Source of the DNA: Thiobacillus sp. UBA2487
Lineage (GTDB): Bacteria; Pseudomonadota; Gammaproteobacteria; Burkholderiales; Sulfuriferulaceae
DNA: 6,262 nt
NCBI GenBank assembly: GCA_002341815.1
Contig: DDOT01000041.1
Coordinates: 3,109-9,370, forward strand
Direction of reading: 5' to 3'
The notes under the pieces: generated by a model
The model's database searches: none
Seen by the model: the letters and a program-made list of their open reading frames with translations, nothing else
What the model was told of the DNA's origin: nothing
Shown here: piece after piece, positions 1 to 5,573 of the stretch
Numbering within the stretch: position 1 is the stretch's first letter
Layout: each line of letters begins with the position of its first letter
Made by a program: the position numbers and the translations under genes

Positions 1-490
1 CCAGGTCGATGGCTTGACCACCGGCCATGCCGTGTGATCCGGTGGCTTGAGCCAGTTGGCGCAGCATGTCAATGCGTGCGGCAGGTGCAATATCGAGATC
101 GGCGTGCGTTAACAGTTCAAAGGCTCGGGTTTGCAGGCTGTCTCCAGCCAGCAGGGCAATGGCTTCCCCAAATGCCACATGGCAAGTTGGTTTGCCACGG
201 CGCAGCACGTCATTGTCCATACACGGCAAATCATCGTGAACCAATGAATAGGCGTGGATCATTTCAACCGCACTGGCTGCTATTGCAACATGTTGGGCGT
301 TGGCATCGAATATTTCGCCAGCAGCAAAAGCCAGTAACGGGCGGATGCGTTTGCCGCCTTGCAGTACGGCGTAGTGCATGGCCTGATGTAATGGCACCGG
401 AGCGTGCTGAGTGTCGGGCAAGTAGTGTTCCAACGCTTGTTCAATGCGCTGTTGCTGTTGTGTGACCCACAGGTTGAAATCACTCTGCAT
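1..490 (-). CDS. ispA: Farnesyl diphosphate synthase (polyprenyl synthetase family), C-terminus cut off by window edge
   Basis: Condenses dimethylallyl and geranyl diphosphate with isopentenyl diphosphate to give farnesyl diphosphate, the cytoplasmic precursor of quinone tails and undecaprenyl carriers. Read on the minus strand from the ATG at 490, the first 163 codons are visible, a little over half of the usual 290-300 residues. Family marks are GGKRIRP (residues 45-51), the first aspartate-rich motif HDDLPCMD (D86, D87, D92, which bind Mg-diphosphate), LRRGKPT just after it, and GMAGGQAIDL at 154-163. After the motif the sequence is NDV where the family often has a run of Asp; the three ligand aspartates are kept. 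The second aspartate-rich motif lies off the window. The start overlaps the end of xseB by 11 bases, so the two are very likely one transcript and translationally coupled; I see no strong Shine-Dalgarno. GGPP rather than FPP as product cannot be excluded from this half. Confidence 0.95.
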   Translation of the reverse strand, partial: MQSDFNLWVTQQQQRIEQALEHYLPDTQHAPVPLHQAMHYAVLQGGKRIRPLLAFAAGEIFDANAQHVAIAASAVEMIHAYSLVHDDLPCMDNDVLRRGKPTCHVAFGEAIALLAGDSLQTRAFELLTHADLDIAPAARIDMLRQLAQATGSHGMAGGQAIDL

Positions 491-713
491 CAGTCAGGCC
501 CGGTTGAAGAAAGGGTTTTAATACCCCGTTTTCGAGAATGTCAACGTGTTGTTTTGCATTATCCAGAAATTGTTGGCATGACTGTAACAGCTCGGCACCA
601 CGTTGGTAGGCCGCCAACGAATCCTCCAAGGACAGTTGGCCGGACTCCATAGAGGTGACAATGGCTTCGAGTTCGGCCAAGGATGATTCAAAACGGGTGG
701 GCAGTTCGCTCAT
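480..713 (-). CDS. xseB: Exonuclease VII small subunit
   Basis: Small subunit of exonuclease VII, the cytoplasmic nuclease that degrades single-stranded DNA from both ends; several XseB chains assemble with one XseA. The protein has 77 residues, close to the roughly 80 usual for the family, and is predicted to be two long helices. Recognisable stretches are FESSLAELEAIV near residues 8-19, MESGQLSLEDSLAAYQRG near 22-39, and a C-terminal helix ending AKQHVDIL. The start ATG at 713 is the only sensible one, because upstream codons in frame do not extend the homology. The ribosome binding site is weak. It is the first gene of a minus-strand pair with ispA, an arrangement common in proteobacteria. 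No xseA is in the window. Confidence 0.95.
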   Translation of the reverse strand: MSELPTRFESSLAELEAIVTSMESGQLSLEDSLAAYQRGAELLQSCQQFLDNAKQHVDILENGVLKPFLQPGLTDAE

Positions 714-741
714 TGCGTATGGCGTGAGGTGAAAGGTTTAA

Positions 742-771
742 ATCTTACCGAATAATTGCATGAATTGCCAA
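742..771 (-). promoter_or_regulatory. Candidate sigma70 promoter for xseB-ispA
   Basis: On the minus strand, TTGGCA (766-771, 5 of 6 matches to the -35 consensus) is followed after 18 bases by TAAGAT (742-747, 4 of 6 matches to the -10). This places the start of transcription near 735 and leaves a leader of about 22 bases before the xseB ATG. It is the best pair in the 182-base divergent gap. No comparably good pair was found for the plus-strand Rieske gene. Confidence 0.4.
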
Positions 772-895
772 TATTAGGGATAATTCCAAGACTCACAACA
801 GGTAATGTGGTTGGCTTTTTGTTAAGGGGGTTAAGCGGTTGTTGTGCCGTTTAATGTTTTGATTTGGTCACTTCGTTTGGGGTGTACTTGGTATT

Positions 896-1999
896 ATGTC
901 TGATTTAGCTGTTTCAACACAGTTGTCCCGCACATCTCCTCATTTGCCGCTTTCTTGGTACTTTGATCCTGAAATTTACAAACTTGAGTTAAAGCTGTTG
1001 TTTGAAAACGGACCGGGTTATGTCGGTCATGAGCTGATGGTACCCAATTCTGGCGATTATCACGTGCTTGAGACGACTCATCGCGCAAATATGCTGGTTC
1101 GGCAGGGTGATTCGGTGCAGATGCTTTCCAATATTTGCCGTCATCGGCAAGCAACCATGTATGAAGGAAAAGGCAACGCACGTCAGATTGTTTGTCCATT
1201 GCATCGTTGGACCTACGATTTGCAGGGAGAGTTACTGGGTGCGCCGCACTTTCCCGGAAAACCTTGCCTTAACCTGAAACAAACGCCGTTATCCCGTTGG
1301 CAGGGCCTGTTGTTTTCCGGCAAGCGCGATGTCGCCAGCGATCTTGCCAAACTTGGCGTCAAGGGCGATCTGGACTTTAGCGGCTATATGCTGGATCGGG
1401 TGATGGTGGATGACTATGACTTCAACTGGAAAACCTTCATCGAGGTTTATCTGGAAGATTACCATGTTGAACCCTTCCATCCGGGCTTGGGTAATTTCGT
1501 GACGTGCGATAACCTGCATTGGGAGTTTGGCGAGTGGTACAGCGTACAGGCGGTTGGTGTGGCACGCGGCTTGACACGTTCGGGTAGTCAGATTTATGCA
1601 CAATGGCAAGAGCGTTTATTGCATTATCGTGAGGGGAAAGCACCGCAACAAGGTGCTATTTGGCTAACCTATTATCCCAATGTCATGATCGAATGGTATC
1701 CTCACGTGCTGGTGGTGAGCACGATTATTCCAACAGGGGTGGAAAGTTGTCGTAACGTCGTAGAATTTTATTATCCTGAAGATATCGTGCTGTTTGAACG
1801 TGAGTTGATTGAAGCCGAGCAGGCGGCATATGAAGAAACGGCCATTGAGGATGACATCATATGTCGCCGTATGCATGAGGGACGGCGTTTGTTGCACGCA
1901 CAAGGCAGGGAAGAATCCGGGCCATACCAGTCGCCCATGGAAGATGGCATGGTACACTTCCATGAGTTTATCTGGCGACAGCTTGGGGCACATGTCTGA
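896..1999 (+). CDS. Rieske [2Fe-2S] aromatic ring-hydroxylating oxygenase, alpha subunit
   Basis: Catalytic subunit of a Rieske non-haem iron oxygenase, 367 residues. The N-terminal Rieske domain binds a [2Fe-2S] cluster through C81, H83, C100 and H103 (CRH, 16 residues, CPLH). The C-terminal catalytic domain begins around NWKTFIEVYLEDYH: H190 and H195 are the expected iron-binding histidines, and the acidic cluster at 318-320 (IEDDIICRRMHEG) supplies the third, carboxylate ligand. The residue three before the first histidine, which links cluster and iron between subunits, is E187, not the Asp of naphthalene dioxygenase. Substrate is unknown. No beta subunit, ferredoxin or reductase lies nearby, so electrons must come from elsewhere. 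It is divergent from xseB and 68 bases upstream of the PilZ gene, possibly in one operon. The ATG at 896 follows a weak GGGGTG and an in-frame stop (TGA at 860) closes the frame upstream. Confidence 0.9.
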   Translation: MSDLAVSTQLSRTSPHLPLSWYFDPEIYKLELKLLFENGPGYVGHELMVPNSGDYHVLETTHRANMLVRQGDSVQMLSNICRHRQATMYEGKGNARQIVCPLHRWTYDLQGELLGAPHFPGKPCLNLKQTPLSRWQGLLFSGKRDVASDLAKLGVKGDLDFSGYMLDRVMVDDYDFNWKTFIEVYLEDYHVEPFHPGLGNFVTCDNLHWEFGEWYSVQAVGVARGLTRSGSQIYAQWQERLLHYREGKAPQQGAIWLTYYPNVMIEWYPHVLVVSTIIPTGVESCRNVVEFYYPEDIVLFERELIEAEQAAYEETAIEDDIICRRMHEGRRLLHAQGREESGPYQSPMEDGMVHFHEFIWRQLGAHV

Positions 2000-2028
2000 C
2001 ATCGCGTTGATGCTGCCATGCGGTTAAA

Positions 2029-2049
2029 ATTCGCTAACGAATATTCGTT
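2029..2049. promoter_or_regulatory. Overlapping inverted repeats upstream of the PilZ-DUF1631 gene
   Basis: Three copies of a five-base half-site alternate in orientation: ATTCG at 2029-2033, CGAAT at 2038-2042 and ATTCG at 2043-2047. The last two form a perfect 14-base palindrome, AACGAATATTCGTT (2036-2049). The first two form a separate inverted repeat with a CTAA spacer, extended by two more pairs (2026-2027 with 2044-2045) after one mismatch. The block ends 18 bases before the ATG at 2068. This suits an operator for a dimeric regulator, or alternative RNA hairpins beside the ribosome binding site. Function is inferred only from symmetry and position. Confidence 0.45.
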
Positions 2050-2057
2050 TTGAGTGT

Positions 2058-2062
2058 GGGGA
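2058..2062 (+). promoter_or_regulatory. Ribosome binding site deciding the PilZ-DUF1631 start
   Basis: GGGGA lies 5 bases before the ATG at 2068. In-frame TTG (2050) and GTG (2056) codons upstream would overlap or precede this site and have no comparable sequence of their own, so the ATG is the preferred start. Confidence 0.6.
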
Positions 2063-2067
2063 AAGTC

Positions 2068-4329
2068 ATGGGGGAGAAATTGCAGCGGCGACGTTTTAAC
2101 CGCATGCAGGTCACGCTACCGTCGGTGCTTACCAGTCGGCATAGTGGTACACTGGACGGCGAAATTCGCGATTTTTCTGCGGAAGGCTTGTTGTTTGTTT
2201 TTACGCAAGTGCCCGGCGGTGATCCGCTTCCCAATCAGTTCGTAACCATCTCATTTGTAACGGATAATAAAACTGTTTGGCATATATCCGGCAGGATATC
2301 GCGGGTGTTTGATCGCATGCTTGGTATTCACGTTACCGATTTTCCCGAGGCTGCGTTTCATGCGTTGGTGATGCAGACCGAGATGGAAGAAATTGAAAAC
2401 GATGCTGTCGAGTCGCAATACACTGAAGATCAAAGTCGAGTCGCTCTCAGTGATTGTGCGGGTCGCTTTCATGATGTGATGCTGAAGGTCACTGACCGGT
2501 TTTATGTGTTGTACAACACGCGCATGGAGCGAGATGCAGAGGGTGCCAAGGCCGCGCTGCAAGAGCAAATGCTCATGCGCCAGGTTTGGCCGGTCTTGAC
2601 CCAATTGCGGAGCCGAATTGAAGCAATCTGGCTCGATGGTTATGAAGCCAATGTTATTCAGGCCAGGCTTGATGACCGTCGTAACCGTAAACCAAAAGAA
2701 CTCGCACTGGTTGAGGCAGATTCTTTTGATGATTGGCTGGCGGTCACCCAAGCCATCAATCGCCTCCAGCAACATCATATTGCGGCGCTAACACGGCTTG
2801 AATTGCGTTATTTTATGTTGATGCGTAATGCTAAACAGGCTGCTGTCAACCCCTATGCACCACAATCTATTTTGTGGATGTTGCATGATGCAATTGATAG
2901 TCGTTTGCCGATTCAACAAATTAAAGTGCTGGTATATGATTTGTTTGCTAACGCATTAGATGAGCGGTTAGATGAGTTGTATCAGTCGCTTTATCAGATT
3001 TTAGGTTTTGTCGATCCGGTCAGGCGGGCTCAAGTGGCTGGCGTGGTTGCTTCGGCTGTGCAAGCGCGGGCAATGCTCGCTGCCGAGCGAACTGCCCATC
3101 GGTTATCATCTGTCGCGCCCGTTGGCGATCGTTCAATTACTGAGTCCAAGCCAGAGTCAGCGACGTTTGTTTCTGCACATAAGTTGGCTAAGGTTGCTTC
3201 TCCGCCATTTGAAGAAGAGATGGATGTGGCGGCATGGTTGCATGCAATAGACGCTCCGTCGCACGTTCAAGCGGGTTTGGCTGTGCAGGATTTTGGCTTA
3301 ACCCAGTTTTTGTGGCAGTACAATTGGTTGTCAAAAAATGCAAATGAGCAATCGGTTTCTCAGCAGATAGATGCGTTGGCCAGTTTGCCGCTTAAATCCG
3401 GTATTGCGGAAAGCAGGGACGTTCTGGTTGATGTGTTGCTGTTGCAAGATGAGCCAGTGCCAGGATTCGGGATAACTGCGCCAGTATGTCGTAGAGAGGC
3501 TTTCAATCGTTTGCATGAATCGGCGGCTGATCGTATGGCAAATGTATTGCCGGAGAAGGTCAATACGGCTGTACGTGAAACCTTGTTGGAGCGCATTGGC
3601 TCGGAACTTGATGATTCATTGTGTCATTCAGGAATATTAGGCCGATTTTTGTTGCTTGGACAATTGTTCGATCGTCTGATGACCTCACAACAGGCCGGTT
3701 CGCACTTGGCAAGTTTTCTGGTGCGACTTAAGCCTTGGGTTGAGTATGATTGTTTTCGCGATCCAGCGGGTTTGTTCACACGTCAAAGTCCGCTATTGCG
3801 GTTTTTTCAGTTGCTTGAACGAATGATGTTGGTGGCCGACGATGAAGGGCATGTGCTTGATCAGCGTTTGCTGCATTTGTTGGGTTCATTGGTTGATGTT
3901 GTCATTGATGGCTATTTGAATAAATTTCCAGATGGTTGCAACGTGCTGCTTGAGCATTTGCTAGGTGCAGTGGCAGGTTGGCGAAAAATACGTGCAGCCA
4001 GTCTGCAGCAGTTGGCCAATTCATTACCAGCCACAGAATTGGAAGATTTGGCCGGATTTCCGGCAGCCGTATTAAAAGACGTTGCGCTGCTAGTTCCTGG
4101 AGATTGGGTTTCGTTACCGGTACCGGGCGGGCGGAGTTATTGGCAAGTGTTGTTGGTGGGCGATAATGGGCGTCTGTGGTTGATGACGAATGCATCGACT
4201 ACCCATGTATTGGTGTTTTCGCACGTGCGTTTTTGCAGCCAGTGGGAATTGGGGCAGTTGCAGGCCGAACCACGTTTCCGCGAACCATTGTTGCAGCGTT
4301 GGCTTGAATCTGCCATCAGTATCGGGTGA
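2068..4329 (+). CDS. PilZ domain plus DUF1631-like protein (putative cyclic-di-GMP effector)
   Basis: A large cytoplasmic protein of 753 residues from the ATG at 2068 (759 from the TTG at 2050). The N-terminal 100 residues form a PilZ domain with both cyclic-di-GMP motifs: R8-x3-R12 (RRFNR) and DFSAEG (D35, S37, G40). The rest resembles DUF1631, a proteobacterial family of unknown function sometimes labelled thymidine phosphorylase without proof. Supporting stretches are the charged helical region around KELALVEADSFDDWLAV, the segment NPYAPQSILWMLHDAID followed by QIKVLVYDLF, and a C-terminal small beta-rich part (LLVPGDWVSLPVPGG, then VLLVGDNGRLWLMTN). No signal peptide or membrane segment is evident. 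A low-complexity stretch around residues 340-380 may be a linker between helical halves. Intact PilZ motifs suggest that it binds cyclic-di-GMP; what the helical body then does is not known. It may be co-transcribed with the Rieske gene 68 bases upstream. Confidence 0.8.
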   Translation: MGEKLQRRRFNRMQVTLPSVLTSRHSGTLDGEIRDFSAEGLLFVFTQVPGGDPLPNQFVTISFVTDNKTVWHISGRISRVFDRMLGIHVTDFPEAAFHALVMQTEMEEIENDAVESQYTEDQSRVALSDCAGRFHDVMLKVTDRFYVLYNTRMERDAEGAKAALQEQMLMRQVWPVLTQLRSRIEAIWLDGYEANVIQARLDDRRNRKPKELALVEADSFDDWLAVTQAINRLQQHHIAALTRLELRYFMLMRNAKQAAVNPYAPQSILWMLHDAIDSRLPIQQIKVLVYDLFANALDERLDELYQSLYQILGFVDPVRRAQVAGVVASAVQARAMLAAERTAHRLSSVAPVGDRSITESKPESATFVSAHKLAKVASPPFEEEMDVAAWLHAIDAPSHVQAGLAVQDFGLTQFLWQYNWLSKNANEQSVSQQIDALASLPLKSGIAESRDVLVDVLLLQDEPVPGFGITAPVCRREAFNRLHESAADRMANVLPEKVNTAVRETLLERIGSELDDSLCHSGILGRFLLLGQLFDRLMTSQQAGSHLASFLVRLKPWVEYDCFRDPAGLFTRQSPLLRFFQLLERMMLVADDEGHVLDQRLLHLLGSLVDVVIDGYLNKFPDGCNVLLEHLLGAVAGWRKIRAASLQQLANSLPATELEDLAGFPAAVLKDVALLVPGDWVSLPVPGGRSYWQVLLVGDNGRLWLMTNASTTHVLVFSHVRFCSQWELGQLQAEPRFREPLLQRWLESAISIG

Positions 4330-4331
4330 AA

Positions 4332-4367
4332 ACCTGCGTTATGGGGCCGGGTTCATGAAGCGCAGGT
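4332..4367. terminator. Weak candidate hairpin after the PilZ-DUF1631 gene
   Basis: ACCTGCG (4332-4338) pairs perfectly with CGCAGGT (4361-4367) across a loop of about 22 bases, starting three bases after the stop codon. There is no T-run on the plus strand, so it is not a standard intrinsic terminator. It also overlaps the 3' end of the aldo/keto reductase remnant on the other strand, and part of the pairing may be chance. Confidence 0.25.
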
Positions 4368-4506
4368 GAATGTGTTCAATGTCTTGCATGAGCTGTTCTG
4401 ATGGCTTGGTATGCCACGCCGCCAAATTTTCCTGAAGTTGCTGTGGCGATGTCGCACCGATGATGGTGCCGGCTCATGTCATGTCGCCAAGAAACCGATA
4501 GTCCAT
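4339..4506 (-). pseudogene. Aldo/keto reductase remnant with large internal deletion
   Basis: Read on the minus strand, the ATG at 4506 opens with MDYRFLGDMT, the typical beginning of an NADPH-dependent aldo/keto reductase, and then meets TGA at 4474-4476. The same frame continues with AGTIIGATSPQQLQENLAAW and ends with HLRFMNPAP and a TAA at 4339-4341. That tail matches the end of Tas-like aldo/keto reductases, where TIIGAT contributes to the cofactor-binding region and the protein ends in PNPAP or similar. A full protein has about 340-350 residues; only 10 codons of the start and 45 of the end remain, so roughly 280 codons are gone, including the catalytic Tyr and Lys. Start and end lie in the same frame. 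GAGG sits 5 bases before the ATG, so the start signals survive. The break coincides with a tandem GACAT repeat (4475-4485). It cannot be enzymatically active. Confidence 0.8.
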
Positions 4507-4536
4507 ACATGCCTCACATTGACTGTGTATCTGCGC

Positions 4537-4565
4537 AGTGTAGTCAAGCGGGATGGAATGATCAA
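4537..4565 (-). promoter_or_regulatory. Possible promoter of the aldo/keto reductase remnant
   Basis: On the minus strand TTGATC (4560-4565, 4 of 6) and TACACT (4537-4542, 4 of 6) are separated by 17 bases, about 30 bases before the ATG of the broken gene. The match is modest. The surrounding stretch also holds TTGACT/AGTCAA copies at 4519-4524, 4542-4547 and 4575-4580, and an eight-base palindrome CTGCGCAG at 4531-4538. Confidence 0.3.
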
Positions 4566-4609
4566 GAGGTGAATAGTCAATGACGGGACAATAAATTACG
4601 GAATGATAA

Positions 4610-4642
4610 TGCAATGAGCGGATTGATAAACCCGCTCATGCA
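4610..4642 (-). terminator. Hairpin downstream of the DUF2892 gene
   Basis: ATGAGCGG (4614-4621) pairs perfectly with CCGCTCAT (4632-4639) around a ten-base loop. A further three pairs (4610-4612 with 4640-4642) follow if A4613 is bulged out. It starts about 20 bases after the stop of the minus-strand DUF2892 gene and precedes the possible promoter of the next minus-strand unit. The bases after the stem on the minus strand are moderately T-rich (TTATCATT) but not a clean T-run, so it may be an imperfect intrinsic terminator or an mRNA 3' stabiliser. Confidence 0.5.
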
Positions 4643-4661
4643 AGCCCGACAGGTTCCTGGC

Positions 4662-4850
4662 TTATTTGGTGCGGCAGGTCTTAATGCCAAAAGGCAAGTA
4701 GGCGGGGCACCAGCCGATCGCGCCGGTAAAAACCGGCACAATACCAATCCATCCCCAGATACCCACCGTGCCCGTTGCAGCCAATGCGATCAAAATCAGA
4801 CCAACAACAATTCGTGCGATACGGTCAACGCCGCCGACATTACATTTCAT
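4662..4850 (-). CDS. Small inner-membrane protein, DUF2892 (YgaP-type transmembrane domain)
   Basis: A 62-residue protein matching the DUF2892 family, the stand-alone version of the membrane domain at the C-terminus of the E. coli rhodanese YgaP. It opens with the family signature CNVGGVDRIARIVVG (residues 3-17). Two hydrophobic segments follow, about 11-27 and 29-46, then GWCPAYLPFGIKTC. The three cysteines, C3, C48 and C59, are at typical family positions. Function is not established; the link to YgaP hints at sulfur or persulfide chemistry at the membrane, which is inference. The ATG at 4850 has a clear AAGGAG (4858-4863) at 7 bases' spacing. It lies 78 bases after the Crp/Fnr gene, with a CRP-like operator between them, and a hairpin follows the stop, so it can form its own transcript. 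Confidence 0.88.
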   Translation of the reverse strand: MKCNVGGVDRIARIVVGLILIALAATGTVGIWGWIGIVPVFTGAIGWCPAYLPFGIKTCRTK

Positions 4851-4880
4851 GGTATGGCTCCTTCAGTGATAGGTGGCTGA

Positions 4881-4923
4881 ATTAAACCATAATTAAAGAA
4901 TTTAGTGCGTGACTTAGATCACA
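4881..4923 (-). promoter_or_regulatory. CRP-like operator and class II promoter for the DUF2892 gene
   Basis: On the minus strand TGTGATCTAAGTCACG (4908-4923) is TGTGA-N6-TCACG, matching the E. coli CRP palindrome core TGTGATCTAGATCACA at 13 of 16 bases. A good -10, TTTAAT (4881-4886, 5 of 6), follows. If transcription starts 7 bases beyond it, at 4874, the operator is centred exactly at -41.5, the class II activator position, and the absence of a good -35 fits that. A 24-base leader would then precede the ATG. The obvious candidate activator is the Crp/Fnr protein encoded immediately upstream. A second TTTAAT at 4892-4897 is less well placed. Confidence 0.6.
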
Positions 4924-4928
4924 CAGGT

Positions 4929-5573
4929 TCAGTTTTGGTGGGTTGCCAATTCTCGCAGCGCATGCGGGTCCAGAATGTCTATTTGTTCGCGACTGAGTTT
5001 GATCCAGCCGCGGGTTTCAAAGCCTTTCAGCAGTCGTGAAATGATTTCACGCACACTGCCCAGTTCGTTGGCGAGTTGCGCGTGGGTGACATGTAGCTGT
5101 TGGCCGTGGCCCAGCAATCGATTGGCCAATCGGGCATCTAATCGTTGAAAGGCAACCTCTTCCACGCGTTCCATCAGATCGGTCATGCGATCGGCAAACA
5201 GGCCAAGGACATAATCACGAAACACGGTGTTGGAGAGAGCTGCATGAAAGCGGGCAGCCGGTAGCAGATACAAGACAGAGGCGCGCTCAGTGACGGCGCG
5301 TGCCTGGTATTGTCGATTGCTGATCAGGCTGCTGATACTCACAATGCAGCTTTCACCGGCATCTATCCGATATAACTCGATTTCCCGGCCATTTTCTGCT
5401 TGTTTGAATACACGAATGCACCCGGACAGCAACAGCGGGAATCCTTGGCAAGGTTGGCCTTCGGTGTATACGGGTGAATTGGCGGCCAATTCAATGCTGC
5501 GAAGACCATCAAGCCATTGACCGTAATCCGCTATGCCGGACAGAGCAGGATATAAATCGGTTATCGATTTCAT
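4929..5573 (-). CDS. Crp/Fnr-family transcriptional regulator
   Basis: A 214-residue cytoplasmic DNA-binding regulator. Residues about 20-115 form the cyclic-nucleotide-type beta barrel ([20 protein letters not shown], then [16 protein letters not shown]). A dimerisation helix spans about 118-150, and a winged helix-turn-helix lies at 160-205 ([20 protein letters not shown]). The recognition helix carries R175, E176, S179 and R180; R175, E176 and R180 align with CRP R180, E181 and R185, which read TGTGA. FNR has Val at the first of these, so a CRP-like target is expected. It lacks the N-terminal cysteine cluster of FNR, so an oxygen-sensing iron-sulfur cluster is unlikely. Cysteines C42, C52 and C76 are present; the effector is unknown. 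The ATG at 5573 overlaps the pdxJ stop in an ATGA arrangement, implying co-transcription and coupled translation. The DUF2892 gene lies 78 bases downstream. Confidence 0.92.
   Translation of the reverse strand: MKSITDLYPALSGIADYGQWLDGLRSIELAANSPVYTEGQPCQGFPLLLSGCIRVFKQAENGREIELYRIDAGESCIVSISSLISNRQYQARAVTERASVLYLLPAARFHAALSNTVFRDYVLGLFADRMTDLMERVEEVAFQRLDARLANRLLGHGQQLHVTHAQLANELGSVREIISRLLKGFETRGWIKLSREQIDILDPHALRELATHQN

Noticed and set aside
34..465. Plus-strand open frame of 143 codons
   Set aside because: It is antisense to ispA, whose protein is unmistakable. The translation has no family features.
280..483. Minus-strand open frame of 67 codons
   Set aside because: It is an out-of-frame reading of ispA.
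861..873. FNR- or CRP-like box (TGATTTGGTCA) before the Rieske gene
   Set aside because: The half-site spacing does not fit either consensus (TTGAT-N4-ATCAA or TGTGA-N6-TCACA).
2007..2030. Promoter TTGATG ... TAAAAT before the PilZ gene
   Set aside because: The spacing is only 12 bases, too short for a sigma70 promoter.
2050..2067. TTG or GTG start for the PilZ-DUF1631 protein
   Set aside because: Both precede or overlap the GGGGA ribosome binding site, which is correctly spaced only for the ATG at 2068.
2251..2778. Minus-strand open frame of 175 codons
   Set aside because: It is antisense to the PilZ-DUF1631 gene, with no recognisable domain and no ribosome binding site noted.
4474..4476. 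TGA in the reductase remnant as a selenocysteine or recoded codon
   Set aside because: About 280 codons of the family are missing around this point, so the simple explanation is a deletion. No recoding structure was seen.
4614..4880. Plus-strand open frame of 88 codons
   Set aside because: It lies opposite the DUF2892 gene, which has clear family signatures and a strong ribosome binding site. Its own start falls within the hairpin.
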